64,000 bases of DNA from Croceimicrobium sp965228705 (GCF_965228705.1 NZ_OZ245832.1:2418001-2482000), one strand, 5' to 3'; shown: positions 55,209 to 64,000, numbered from the stretch's first letter. The notes: generated from the letters alone by a model not told the origin. Translations and numbers: made by a program.

Positions 55209-55313
55209 TTCTTTATCAACGATCGGAAAGCCATTATTTATTCCGCCACCAATCTCAAGCTGGAATGCCGGCACCTCGACCCGAAAAAAGATAAAATTGA
55301 AATTTTTAAGTAA
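55209..55313 (+). pseudogene. Truncated duplicate of the HAD gene 3' end
   Basis: 34 codons plus TAA, closely matching the end of the HAD gene (55012-55125). FFINDRKAI parallels FFIDDREDN, and LECRHLDPKKDKIE parallels LECWHFDPKKDKIE. The reading frame is intact to a new stop, but no start codon or upstream part exists, so it is non-functional. It sits between repeat clusters. Confidence 0.8.
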
Positions 55314-55323
55314 CCCTGGTAAT

Positions 55324-55365
55324 CTAAGAGCGTAGCGATCTAAAATCTAATAGCGCAGCGGTCTA
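55324..55365 (+). repeat. Two copies of the 19-bp repeat (right cluster)
   Basis: 55324-55342 and 55347-55365, after the truncated duplicate and before the anti-sigma gene stop at 55392. Confidence 0.8.
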
Positions 55366-55391
55366 TCTTCTAAAGTATATTCGCTCCGCGA

Positions 55392-56252
55392 TTATACTTT
55401 CCCCATCACCACCATCTGATCCAGCGTTGGGCTTTCACTACCGCCCAATGGCTCCAGAGTTATGGCAAATGCATCAGCCTCTGCCAGGCCGCTCATATTC
55501 TGCAATTGCAGCTCATTGGAGTTTAAGGCTAGGAGCCCGATGCTTACCGGCTTGCCTTTCACGATAGCCCATAATTGATATTGGCTATTTTCCGCTTCGG
55601 CGGGTAATTGATCGCGATAGAAAAGAGTTTGTTCCTTCTCAGGATTCCAGTACACCGTGGCGGTGGCCGGTTTATCCTCCTGAACCGTATTGAGGGTAAT
55701 CTTCTGGGTTCCGGGTTCTGAAACCGCCGCCCATAAGCTTTGATATTGTTCTTTGTCGCCCTGCAAGTCTTGCAACTGACTGCCTAGATTTTCCAACTCC
55801 TGATCCTGAGCAGCAATCTCTTGCTCCATGGCCTGCATAAACTGCAAGCTATCTTGCCATTGATAAGCCAGGAAGAATGACAAAATAAGGGCTGCCGCAG
55901 CTGCTATCCAGCCAATAGGCTGCGAAGACTTCGACCTTGTAGCCGCTGGATTGATACTGGATTTAACCGAAGGCTCATGGCTTGAGGCCACTACTTTTAA
56001 AGCGGGCATGGCCACCGGGCCTTTCTCTTGCTCGCCCAAATTGGCCATAATCTTATCCTTCATTCCGGCTGGGGGCTCCTCTGCATTGGCAGCTGCCCAG
56101 GTGGACATGATATCCTCAGCCTGTCGAAGTGCTTCATTAATTTCCGGATAGATCTTACTCAGGCATTGCACCTCCTGGCGCTCCTGCTCTGAGACAAAAC
56201 CCATCAGGTAGTCTTCAATAATTCCGCTTTCTATGTACTTCTTAGGATCCAA
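55392..56252 (-). CDS. Anti-sigma factor, RskA-like
   Basis: 286 residues. The N-terminal cytoplasmic part (about 1-75, IEDYLMGFVSEQERQEV with the typical YLxGxLSxxE helix) should bind the sigma factor. A transmembrane helix lies at about 113-130 (WIAAAAALILSFFLAY), then a coiled coil (AAQDQELENLGSQLQDL) and an RskA-type C-terminal domain (YQLWAIVKGKPVSIG, FAITLEPLGGSESPT). It retains the sigma factor at the membrane until a signal. It overlaps the sigma gene by 11 bp. Confidence 0.9.
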   Translation of the reverse strand: MDPKKYIESGIIEDYLMGFVSEQERQEVQCLSKIYPEINEALRQAEDIMSTWAAANAEEPPAGMKDKIMANLGEQEKGPVAMPALKVVASSHEPSVKSSINPAATRSKSSQPIGWIAAAAALILSFFLAYQWQDSLQFMQAMEQEIAAQDQELENLGSQLQDLQGDKEQYQSLWAAVSEPGTQKITLNTVQEDKPATATVYWNPEKEQTLFYRDQLPAEAENSQYQLWAIVKGKPVSIGLLALNSNELQLQNMSGLAEADAFAITLEPLGGSESPTLDQMVVMGKV

Positions 56253-56868
56253 TGTCTCTGGCTAAAAACCGCTTTAATTCACTAATCGCCTTACGTGCAC
56301 GGGTTTTCACCGTACCCAATGGCACATTTAACTTTTTCGCAATCTCTCCCTGTGTGAAACCCTGGAAGTACGCTAACTCGAGTACTCTTCGGTCCTCCGG
56401 ACGCAATTTCTCCAATTCTTTCTCCAGCCCGATATGATCAACCGGTAGATTCGAATGGTGAGCCGCATCAACCTTATATACGTGCGTCTCTACATCTTGG
56501 ATTTGGGGACGGCGATCATTTTTGCGAATTTGATCAATACAGGCATTACGCGTAATATTCATCATCCAGGTATATAACCTTGCTTTATCCGCATCATACG
56601 ATTGGGCATAACGCCAAATCTTAATCATCGCCTCTTGAAAAACCTCTTCCGCATCTTCCCGCGAAGGCATCATCCGAACACATAATCCAAATAGCACCGC
56701 CCCGTAATTGTCATAAATTAATGACATCGCCTCCTGCTTGCCATCTTGCAGCAGATCAACGATTTTAACTTCAATGGGAGGGCGCTTGCTCAAAAAAATG
56801 AGGTTTTCAAAAATCCAGTTATCAGGAATCCGCGTAGATAGTATTGAATCCAAAAAAGAAACAATCAT
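56242..56868 (-). CDS. ECF-type RNA polymerase sigma factor
   Basis: 208 residues as given. Region 2 is visible in YDNYGAVLFGLCVRM..DAEEVFQEAMIKIW and LYTWMMNITRNACIDQIRK; region 4 in LRPEDRRVLELAYFQGFTQGEI and NVPLGTVKTRARKAISELK. The first 35 residues before VDLLQDGKQ are not part of the family, and the ATG at 56868 overlaps the start of the divergent lipoprotein, so the true start may be further in, perhaps at a rare codon. It forms a regulatory pair with the anti-sigma gene (11-bp overlap). Confidence 0.9.
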   Translation of the reverse strand: MIVSFLDSILSTRIPDNWIFENLIFLSKRPPIEVKIVDLLQDGKQEAMSLIYDNYGAVLFGLCVRMMPSREDAEEVFQEAMIKIWRYAQSYDADKARLYTWMMNITRNACIDQIRKNDRRPQIQDVETHVYKVDAAHHSNLPVDHIGLEKELEKLRPEDRRVLELAYFQGFTQGEIAKKLNVPLGTVKTRARKAISELKRFLARDIGS

Positions 56869-57703
56869 GATCTACTCAAACAGTTCAAAGCTATTAAATT
56901 TTGCCTTAGGCGCAGCACTGATTTTCGGAGCTACCGCTTGCAGCGAAGATGACGATAGTACGGACATGCCCACCGAGCCCAAAGTGGCTACCCTTGATGT
57001 AAGCACCCAGGTGATCTCTCAGAATAGGGTAGAGGTTACTATGGCGGAGGTTCCCAGCGACGGCTGGATCGTTATTCATGCCGATAATGGCAGCAATGGT
57101 CCGGTGGTGCCCGATATTATCTCAGAACCCAAATGGATCGAAGCAGGCTCTAATATGAGTGTGATGGTACAAATTGATGCCAATGCCACCATTAATGATG
57201 GCGATCAAATTTGGGTAATGCTGCATGAAGATACCGGTACCGAAATGCAGTACGAATTTGATGGCAACAATAATCTGGACCCTCCCTTCGTGGTGGATGG
57301 TGCTCCTGTAATGTCTGCCGTAAATATCATGTCTGCAAAAATTAACTCTCCCGATATGGACGTTACCAATAATACAGTGGTAATTCCTGAGGTGGTAGCG
57401 GCTGCCGATGGTTGGTTGGTTATCCACAACGACAACGGCATGGGCGGCATTGTTTTGCCCGATATTATCGGTAAAGTTCAGGTGAGCAAAGGGGTAAACA
57501 CTAATGTGACTATTCAGTTAGACGCCAGTGTAAACCTAAGCAGCGGTCAAATGCTGTTCCCAATGCTGCACTTAGACAACGGACAAATTGGAGTTTACGA
57601 GTTCGATGGCAACAGCGCCTTCGACGGACCGGAGATCTTTGGCAACCTGGCCTTCCCCGGAAACGTAATCTTCACCAGTTTCACTGTACTTAACGTGAAC
57701 TAA
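56867..57703 (+). CDS. Lipoprotein with two DUF7282-like repeats
   Basis: 278 residues from the ATG at 56867, giving a lipoprotein signal peptide ending FGATAC (Cys about residue 25) and an acidic EDDDSTD linker. Two similar domains of about 115 residues follow: DGWIVIHADNGSNGPVVPDI and later DGWLVIHNDNGMGGIVLPDI, each ending YEFDGN. These resemble the DUF7282 beta-sandwich domain seen in archaeal and bacterial surface proteins. The frame is open upstream to 56738, but that would run through the sigma gene. It diverges from the ECF operon and may be its target. A terminator follows. Confidence 0.8.
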   Translation: MIYSNSSKLLNFALGAALIFGATACSEDDDSTDMPTEPKVATLDVSTQVISQNRVEVTMAEVPSDGWIVIHADNGSNGPVVPDIISEPKWIEAGSNMSVMVQIDANATINDGDQIWVMLHEDTGTEMQYEFDGNNNLDPPFVVDGAPVMSAVNIMSAKINSPDMDVTNNTVVIPEVVAAADGWLVIHNDNGMGGIVLPDIIGKVQVSKGVNTNVTIQLDASVNLSSGQMLFPMLHLDNGQIGVYEFDGNSAFDGPEIFGNLAFPGNVIFTSFTVLNVN

Positions 57704-57723
57704 GAAAACAATCCCTCCCCCAG

Positions 57724-57764
57724 AAGCCTCGGCAGTAGTCATGCATTGCCGGGGCTTTTTTTTT
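57724..57764 (+). terminator. Terminator after the DUF7282-like lipoprotein gene
   Basis: AAGCCTCGGCA pairs with TGCCGGGGCTT (one wobble) across a 12-nt loop and is followed by T. Confidence 0.8.
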
Positions 57765-57788
57765 GCCTTTCGGCAGATATGCCATTAA

Positions 57789-58193
57789 CTAATCTTGGCG
57801 TTCCTGGCAGAGTTCTACCAATACACCATGACTGCTTTTCGGATGTAAAAAAGCCACCAGCTTATTATCCGCTCCAAACTTGGGCTGTTCATTTAATAGA
57901 ATGAACCCTTCGCCCTTCAGACGCTCGATTTCGGCTTCAATATCCTCCACATCAAAAGCAAGGTGATGAATGCCTTCACCGCGCTTGGCAATGAATTTCG
58001 AAATTGGACTATCAGGATTAGTTCCCTCCAGTAATTCGATCTTATTGGGTCCTACCTGAAAGAAAGAAGTAATCACCCCTTCACTTTCTACGCCTTCCTG
58101 CTTATAAGCCTCGGCCCCAAATAAAGAAGCATAGGTTTTATTGGCTTCCTCCAGATTTTTTACGGCAATACCGATATGCTCAATCTTACGCAT
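57789..58193 (-). CDS. mce: Methylmalonyl-CoA epimerase
   Basis: A 134-residue vicinal-oxygen-chelate protein that interconverts (S)- and (R)-methylmalonyl-CoA in propionate metabolism. The N-terminal IEHIGIAVKNLEEANKTYASLFG, central GEGIHHLAFDVEDIEAEIERL and C-terminal SSHGVLVELCQ with the metal-binding His and Glu are the family's usual pattern. It is 21 bp downstream of the MsbA-like transporter in the same direction. The mutase genes are not in the window. Confidence 0.92.
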   Translation of the reverse strand: MRKIEHIGIAVKNLEEANKTYASLFGAEAYKQEGVESEGVITSFFQVGPNKIELLEGTNPDSPISKFIAKRGEGIHHLAFDVEDIEAEIERLKGEGFILLNEQPKFGADNKLVAFLHPKSSHGVLVELCQERQD

Positions 58194-58214
58194 GGCTATG
58201 TATTTAAGGTTGTT

Positions 58215-60035
58215 CTATGCGAAACTCTGCATCTCTACCAACTTGTGGTAAATACCTTGCTTATCCAGCAATTCCTGATGACTACCGCGCTCCGAAATCT
58301 TGCCTTCATTAATCACCACAATCTCATCTGCGTGTTGGATGGTACTCAAGCGGTGGGCAATCACCAATGAAGTACGATTCTCCATCAGACGATATAAGGC
58401 ATCCTGCACCAATTTCTCCGATTCGGTATCCAAGGCCGATGTCGCCTCATCCAAAATCAGAATAGGTGGGTTCTTCAAAACCGCACGGGCAATACTTAAA
58501 CGTTGCTTCTGCCCTCCGCTCAGTTTACCGCCGGCATCCCCAATATTGGTTAAATAGCCATTGGGTAATTTCTCGATAAAGTCATGGGCATTAGCAATCT
58601 TGGCGGCAGCAATAATTTCTTCCTTAGTCGCATCGGGCTTGCCCAAAGCAATATTATATGCCACGGTCTCATTAAAGAGTAAGGTCTCCTGAGTAACAAT
58701 TCCCAAATGGGATCGCAGGTCCTTTAACTTGATGCTGTCAATAGGCAAACCATCAATCTTGAGGCTACCACTATTGATATCGTAAAAACGAGGCACCAAA
58801 TTAGTCAAGGTGGTTTTACCGCCCCCACTCTGCCCTACCAAAGCATAGGTCTTACCTTTTTCGATGCTCAAATCAATATGACTTAAAACCTGCTTATCCT
58901 GATAGGAGAAACAAACATCCTTAAATTCAATCGACTGTTTAAACTCCTTCAGGTCTTGGGCATCGGGCTTATCCTGAATTGGGTTTTCCGCATCCAATAA
59001 ATCCAATACTCGCTCCGAAGAGGCATTCCCCCGCTGTATTTTGTAGCTAGCCTGCGATAAGCTCTTGCTGGGCGGAATAATTTGGTAGAAGAATAAAACG
59101 TAGGCGATAAACTTCTCCGCCGTAAAATCATTGGGTTCCATCACCAGACTACCCCCGTACCAAATGATAATCGCCATCACTAAAGAGCCCATAAATTCGG
59201 AGATAGGTGAGGCCAAATCATTCCGGCGAATCACCTTATTCATCAAACTAAAGTAGTTATTGGCAGCCCGTGCAAAAAGACTGGCCTTTTGCTCTTCTGC
59301 CGTAAAGGCCTTAATTACTTTTAGGCCACTTACCGTTTCTTCAGTTAGGGATAAAATATCCCCCATCGACTCCTGAGCACGGGTACTGGCGCGCTTCAGG
59401 CTCTTACCAATACGGGTAATCAAGAGCGATACCACCGGCAAAAGCAGCAACACAAAAATGGTAAGCTGCGGACTCATCCACACCAAAACCGCCAGCGAGC
59501 TGAGAATGATAAAAGGTTCTCTAAAGAACATCTCAATCGTGGCTAAAACACCATTCTCAATTTCTTTAAGATCAGCGGTCATCCGAGAGATGATATCACC
59601 TTTGCGCTGTTCGGTAAAATAGCCCACCGGCAAAGCCAGCAGTTTATGATGCAAGTCCAAACGAATATCGCGGGTTATCCCATTTCGCATGGGCGCCAAG
59701 AGATAGAGCGCTAAATAGCGAAAAACATTTTTGAGGAAAAAGGCCGAAACCACCCAAAAACAAACATAAAGTAAGGCCTCTTGCTGCCCAATGGCTTCCA
59801 TACGGGTACCGATTTCATAAGAGAGGAAATCTTCGGCATAAGCCATAATATCCCCATCAAATACCGGAGCCTGTTCCGGAGCCTTAGTATTGTCGAATAT
59901 GATCTGTAAAACGGGAACCACCAAACCAATACTGGCCAAGGCAAAAACGGTGGCAAACAGATTCGCTAAAACGCTTAAAATCACCGTCCCCTTATAAGGG
60001 TAGGCATAGCGTACGATGCGCCAAAATGCTTTCAT
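58215..60035 (-). CDS. MsbA-like ABC transporter (fused permease-ATPase)
   Basis: 606 residues: six membrane helices (about 15-330) followed by a nucleotide-binding domain with Walker A ALVGQSGGGKTT, signature LSGGQKQR, Walker B PILILDEATSALD and switch His in IAHRLSTIQHAD. This homodimeric exporter type flips lipid A-core or other lipids, or exports drugs. The choice between those is inferred. A -7-type element TACCTTTGC (60048-60040, minus strand) sits almost at the start codon, implying a leaderless or very short leader. mce follows within 21 bp. Confidence 0.9.
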   Translation of the reverse strand: MKAFWRIVRYAYPYKGTVILSVLANLFATVFALASIGLVVPVLQIIFDNTKAPEQAPVFDGDIMAYAEDFLSYEIGTRMEAIGQQEALLYVCFWVVSAFFLKNVFRYLALYLLAPMRNGITRDIRLDLHHKLLALPVGYFTEQRKGDIISRMTADLKEIENGVLATIEMFFREPFIILSSLAVLVWMSPQLTIFVLLLLPVVSLLITRIGKSLKRASTRAQESMGDILSLTEETVSGLKVIKAFTAEEQKASLFARAANNYFSLMNKVIRRNDLASPISEFMGSLVMAIIIWYGGSLVMEPNDFTAEKFIAYVLFFYQIIPPSKSLSQASYKIQRGNASSERVLDLLDAENPIQDKPDAQDLKEFKQSIEFKDVCFSYQDKQVLSHIDLSIEKGKTYALVGQSGGGKTTLTNLVPRFYDINSGSLKIDGLPIDSIKLKDLRSHLGIVTQETLLFNETVAYNIALGKPDATKEEIIAAAKIANAHDFIEKLPNGYLTNIGDAGGKLSGGQKQRLSIARAVLKNPPILILDEATSALDTESEKLVQDALYRLMENRTSLVIAHRLSTIQHADEIVVINEGKISERGSHQELLDKQGIYHKLVEMQSFA

Positions 60036-60152
60036 TGGGGCAAAGGTAGTGCATCTCTGGCAGCCATATAAATAAACTTATCATAAGCTTTGATGGACAA
60101 ACATCGACCACTTTAATTGGTTTACTTTGCATTCTCATTATAAGCTTGCTTC

Positions 60153-61274
60153 ATGAAAAGAAGACAATGGGCCATACTAGCTGGCATTGCCATACTGGCC
60201 TTAGCGGTGTTTTTCAAGAACTACCTCGCCGCTTCCGCCGAAGGGAAAAGCCCCATAAGCCGGGACCAACGCAAACTCATTACATACCAAGACCTTAAAG
60301 CCGGATCTGTAGCGCTTCGCATCCCTATTGACGGCCCGGTAGAGGCCCTGAATAAAATTGAAATTTATTCGGAGGTAACGGGAATCGTGAGTAGACAATC
60401 CCAAAAATTTAAAGAAGGCAAAAGCTATCAAGCCGGAGAAGTGATGCTCCACCTCGAAAACAGCGAGGCCCAGAGTAATTACCAAAGTACCCGCAGCAAT
60501 TACCTTAGCTTGTTAAGTCAGGTTTTACCCGACATTAAACTCGACTACCCCGAGCGTTTTGATAGCTATTATCAATATCTGCGTAAGCTGAATAATGGCA
60601 ATGACCTGCAGGCCCCTCCCACAGAAAGCAATGAAAAATTACGCTTGTTTTTAAGTGGGCGCAATGTCTACAGCGCCTATCAGAATGCGGAAGCCCTCCG
60701 TGTACGCTTAGGAAAATACAATATCGAAGCGCCCTTTGATGGTACCGTAACCGACGCTAGAGTAGAAAGCGGTCAATTGGTACGCGCCGGACAAATCTTA
60801 GGCGAGTTTATCGGTAAGGGTCAATTCGAAATGATTAGTAGCTTGAGTCCCGATGAGGCCAGACGTGTGAATATTGGCGATAGTGTTGAACTGAGCAGTA
60901 CGGATGGTCGTCGTCATTTTCAAGGTGAGGTGTTCCGCAAAAACGAAAAGGTAGATCCCAGCAATCAAAGAATCAGTATTTACATCCGCATTAAGGCTGA
61001 TAAGCTCAATGATGGTGAATACCTCAAAGGTTCCCTGGCGGGTCAGGAGATTGAAAAGGCCATGAAGATCGATCGCAAATTGTTGATCGATGAGAATAGC
61101 TTGTTCTGCATTCAGGATAGCAGCCTTGTATTGCAAAAGGTAAAGGTGCTGCATCGCGAGCCACAAAGCATCATAATTGAAGCTCCGGATTCTAGCCTTC
61201 GATTACCTGTGGCCAAAGTTACCGGCGCATTTCCCGGCATGAAAATCCGCCTCACTAAAAAGCAAGCCGAGTGA
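60153..61274 (+). CDS. RND efflux periplasmic adaptor subunit
   Basis: 373 residues with an N-terminal signal or anchor helix (about 7-22) and the HlyD/AcrA layout: a lipoyl-like half IEIYSEVTGIVSRQSQKFKEG, a helical hairpin (about 105-170), the second lipoyl half IEAPFDGTVTDARVESGQLVRAG, a beta-barrel (about 225-300) and a C-terminal membrane-proximal domain. It bridges an inner-membrane pump to an outer-membrane channel. It overlaps the permease start by 4 bp (GTGA). A TACTTTGC at 60123-60130 is a plausible -7. Confidence 0.92.
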   Translation: MKRRQWAILAGIAILALAVFFKNYLAASAEGKSPISRDQRKLITYQDLKAGSVALRIPIDGPVEALNKIEIYSEVTGIVSRQSQKFKEGKSYQAGEVMLHLENSEAQSNYQSTRSNYLSLLSQVLPDIKLDYPERFDSYYQYLRKLNNGNDLQAPPTESNEKLRLFLSGRNVYSAYQNAEALRVRLGKYNIEAPFDGTVTDARVESGQLVRAGQILGEFIGKGQFEMISSLSPDEARRVNIGDSVELSSTDGRRHFQGEVFRKNEKVDPSNQRISIYIRIKADKLNDGEYLKGSLAGQEIEKAMKIDRKLLIDENSLFCIQDSSLVLQKVKVLHREPQSIIIEAPDSSLRLPVAKVTGAFPGMKIRLTKKQAE

Positions 61275-64000
61275 AACGTTTCCTGGGATTTTTCATCAAA
61301 TATCCGGTAACGGTAAATGTGCTGATGATCGCCTCGCTGATCTTTGGCGCCGTGGCCTGGAACAGCCTGAACTCGACTTTCTTTCCGCTAGTTCCCGAGC
61401 GCTTCATTGTTATCAATGCCCTATATCCTGGTGCCTCCCCTGAGGAAATTGAAGAAGGGGTAGTGAACAAAATCGAAGAAAACCTGAAAGGGATTTCCGG
61501 CATTGATCGCTTTATTTCCAGCAGTAGTGAAAACCTGGCAACCATTACTGTAGAGGTACTGCGCAATGCCAATAGTAAAGAGGTTTTGGATGATGTAGAA
61601 AATGCGGTAAATCAAATTCCCTCCTTCCCTGCCGGATTGGAACCGGTAACCGTATTCCTACGCGAGAATGTAACCCTTAGCATCACCTTTGCCCTGCAGG
61701 GGGAGGGGCTCAGCTTAAGTGCCCTTAAATCTACTGCCCGCGAAATTGAGGATGAACTGCGTAAAATGGAGGGCATCTCCAAGGTTGAGCTGATTGGTTT
61801 GCCGGATGAAGAAATAGAGATTGCTGTTAACCAAAAGCACATGCGGGCCTATGACCTTAGCTTCGAGCAAATTGGTCAGGCAGTTGCCGCTAACAATTTG
61901 GATATAACCGGTGGTAAAATTGAAACGGATGAAGAAGAACTGCTTATTCGTGCGCGCTACAAATCTTATGAAGCCGAAGATCTCCTCAATATCGTTGTAA
62001 AAGCCAGTCCCCAGGGAGCCGTAGTTCGCCTGGCTGATGTAGCTGAAGTTCGCAAACAATTTAGCGATGCTCCCGCCACCGTGGAGCTCAATGGCGAAAC
62101 TGCCGTAAAGGTATTAATCAATAATACCGACAGTGAAGACATCCTCACAACTGCCGAAGACATTCAAGCTTATGTAGCGGAATTTAATGCAGGTCAGGAC
62201 GTTTTAAAAGCCACAGTAGTAAATAATCGCGCCGACCTTCTTTCGCAACGTAAAGCCTTGCTTATCGAAAACGGATTGATTGGGGTGGTGCTGGTATTAG
62301 TGCTGTTGAGTTTATTCCTCAATTTCCGAGTAGCATTTTGGGTAGCCGCCGGTTTACCTATTTCCTTCTTTGGTATGTTTATTCTGGCTACCTATTTCGG
62401 TGTAACCATTAATGTGATTTCCCTTTTCGGGATGATTGTAGTAGTAGGTATTCTGGTGGATGATGGTATTGTGGTAAGTGAAAACATCTACCATCATTAC
62501 GAAAAAGGAAAAAGTCGCATTCAGGCGGCCATTGATGGCACCATGGAAGTATTACCAGCGGTAATCTCAGCGGTATTAACCACCATGATTGCCTTTTCGA
62601 CCTTCTTCTATATTGATGGAAGAGCTGGCGATTTCTTTTCTGAAATGTCCTTCATCGTCATCGCTACTTTGGGGGTATCGCTAATTGAAGCACTTCTAAT
62701 ATTACCCTCCCATATTGGGCATTCCAAAGCCTTGAGCTTATCCTACAAAAAGAATGTTCTGGAGCGTAAATTGGAGCATGGCTTAAAGAAGATGCGCGAA
62801 GGTTTCTACCGTCCTATTCTCAATTTCGCGCTCCGTTATAAATTCCTCACCTTCAGTATTGCGGTAGCTTCCTTCCTCATTACACTCGGAGCTTTGCAGG
62901 GCAAGCTGGTTCGGGTAAGCTATTTCCCCTTTATCGATCGCGATAATTTTGAGGTAAGCCTTAAAATGCCAGCTGGTACCCGGGAAGAGGTAACCATCTC
63001 CTATCTTGACAAGATTCGCGAAGCGGCCCTGGCGGTAAACGACAGTTTAAGGGATCAAGTTCCGGGTGGACAGGATGTAATTCGCATGGTGGAGCTCAGC
63101 ACCGGCCCCACTACTAATGAGGGGAAATTGGATGTAATTCTCCTCAATAGCGAAGAGCGAATCATCAGCAGTACCCTGGTAGTAAACGCCCTGCGAGAAC
63201 AAACCGGTCCCATTTATGAAGCCGAAAACCTAAGCTTTGGAACAGTAGGAGCCTTCGGCAAACCCGTATCTGTATCGCTACTAAGCAAGGACTACAGCGA
63301 ATTGGAAGCGGTTAAACATCGGCTCAAAGCCCAGATGAATACGGTGGCCGATTTACGCGACATTGTAGATACGGATCTGGAAGGAGTGCGGGAAATCCGA
63401 CTCAAACTGAAGGAGAAAGCCTACCTCCTCGGACTCAATCCTGCCAGCTTAATGCAGCAGGTACGACAAGGCTTCTTCGGTTACGAAGTGCAACGTTTGC
63501 AGGTGCGGGAAGATGAAGTAAAAGTATGGGTGCGCTATGATGATCAAACACGTGGCTCCATCTACAACCTCGAAGAAATGTACATCCGCTCGCCTCAAGG
63601 TGGCAAATTTCCCTTGCGAGAACTGGCAGACTACAGCATTGAAAGAGGCCCACTCACCATTAATCACCTCGATAGCGAAAGAGAAATTAAAGTAGAAGCC
63701 GATTTGGCGGATCCCAATGGCTCTGCCCCGGATATGATCGCCTATGTGCGCGACACTATTTTACCACCCATTTTAGCAGATTACCCTGGAGTATCGGTTT
63801 TATTTGAAGGTCAAAATCGCGAAGCACAAAAAACGATTATTTCGGCCCAAAAAACCTTCCCTTTAATTCTGGTTCTAATCATTCTGGTCATCACCTTTAC
63901 CTTCCGGAGTTTCTATCAAGCAGTGGTGATCTTCACCTTGATTCCGCTGAGTTTGGTAGGGGTGGCCTGGGGCCATTATTTACATGGAATTCCATTAAGT
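61271..64000 (+). CDS. RND efflux transporter permease (runs off the window)
   Basis: About 910 codons from the GTG at 61271 to the last base; the 3' end is missing. Members are about 1000-1050 residues, so most is present. It begins VKRFLGFFIKYPVTVNVLM, with FFPLVPERFIVINALYPGASPEEIEEGV following. The membrane-proton relay motif is GILVDDGIVVSENIYHH (two Asp in TM4 position), and SVSLLSKDYSELEAVK and FPLILVLIILVITFTFRSF mark the second half. It is a proton-driven exporter of the AcrB/HAE1 superfamily; the substrate is unknown. It is translationally coupled to the adaptor. An outer-membrane channel gene may follow. Confidence 0.93.
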   Translation, partial: MKRFLGFFIKYPVTVNVLMIASLIFGAVAWNSLNSTFFPLVPERFIVINALYPGASPEEIEEGVVNKIEENLKGISGIDRFISSSSENLATITVEVLRNANSKEVLDDVENAVNQIPSFPAGLEPVTVFLRENVTLSITFALQGEGLSLSALKSTAREIEDELRKMEGISKVELIGLPDEEIEIAVNQKHMRAYDLSFEQIGQAVAANNLDITGGKIETDEEELLIRARYKSYEAEDLLNIVVKASPQGAVVRLADVAEVRKQFSDAPATVELNGETAVKVLINNTDSEDILTTAEDIQAYVAEFNAGQDVLKATVVNNRADLLSQRKALLIENGLIGVVLVLVLLSLFLNFRVAFWVAAGLPISFFGMFILATYFGVTINVISLFGMIVVVGILVDDGIVVSENIYHHYEKGKSRIQAAIDGTMEVLPAVISAVLTTMIAFSTFFYIDGRAGDFFSEMSFIVIATLGVSLIEALLILPSHIGHSKALSLSYKKNVLERKLEHGLKKMREGFYRPILNFALRYKFLTFSIAVASFLITLGALQGKLVRVSYFPFIDRDNFEVSLKMPAGTREEVTISYLDKIREAALAVNDSLRDQVPGGQDVIRMVELSTGPTTNEGKLDVILLNSEERIISSTLVVNALREQTGPIYEAENLSFGTVGAFGKPVSVSLLSKDYSELEAVKHRLKAQMNTVADLRDIVDTDLEGVREIRLKLKEKAYLLGLNPASLMQQVRQGFFGYEVQRLQVREDEVKVWVRYDDQTRGSIYNLEEMYIRSPQGGKFPLRELADYSIERGPLTINHLDSEREIKVEADLADPNGSAPDMIAYVRDTILPPILADYPGVSVLFEGQNREAQKTIISAQKTFPLILVLIILVITFTFRSFYQAVVIFTLIPLSLVGVAWGHYLHGIPLS

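Noticed and set aside
54211..55365. CRISPR array
   Set aside because: Repeats are 19 bp with irregular short gaps, interrupted by a gene, and there are no cas genes.

Overview
The window looks like chromosome from a member of the Bacteroidota, most likely a marine Flavobacteriales relative. Four secreted proteins carry a type IX secretion (T9SS) C-terminal sorting domain. Several promoters fit the Bacteroidota -33/-7 pattern (TTG or TTTG, about 20 bp, then TAnnTTTG). Many signal peptides end in AQ or GQ, and SusC/FecA-type TonB receptors, 7TM-AraC regulators and MsbA-like transporters are present. No species can be named from sequence alone.

Layout. 0-5.1 kb: a large secreted or outer-membrane protein, exodeoxyribonuclease III and an omega-amidase. 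5.1-5.9 kb: a gene-poor stretch with a strong promoter, two terminators, a candidate small RNA and an attenuator-like leader before a FecA-like TonB receptor (5.9-8.3 kb). 8.4-11.7 kb: a kinase-like orphan and a WG-repeat protein. 11.7-15.6 kb: an AraC regulator and a co-directional redox-flavoured operon (cytochrome c, DUF1772, AhpD-like, NmrA-like, SRPBCC) with a two-copy operator-like repeat between them. 15.6-17.7 kb: a lone HNH nuclease, a small outer-membrane protein and an unlisted 51-residue membrane protein. 17.7-20.2 kb: nadA-nadB. 20.2-30.9 kb: two signalling regulators and a run of T9SS surface proteins, one of 1805 residues with five FN3-MAM units. 30.9-33.7 kb: a hydrolase and a GT-C-like membrane protein.

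34.1-47.1 kb is the most striking part. One promoter drives a T9SS-sorted partner protein and a 3573-residue protein joining SpvB, FG-GAP, TcdB-middle and RHS-core regions to a variable C-terminal toxin. An immunity-like gene follows 2 bp after the toxin stop, then a terminator, then a remnant that looks like the end of a different immunity gene. It reads as a polymorphic toxin locus built on a fused Tc-toxin B/C cocoon.

47.1-53.9 kb: an AraC-TM-TPR fusion regulator diverging from an ankyrin lipoprotein, an acyltransferase and a beta-lactamase-like hydrolase, then an unknown secreted protein. 53.9-55.4 kb: a tRNA with CAU anticodon (probably Ile2), a HAD phosphatase flanked by eight copies of a 19-bp repeat, and an in-frame duplicate of that gene's 3' end. 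55.4-57.7 kb: an ECF sigma factor, its anti-sigma factor and a divergent DUF7282-like lipoprotein. 57.8-64 kb: methylmalonyl-CoA epimerase, an MsbA-like ABC transporter and an RND efflux adaptor-permease pair; the permease runs off the end.
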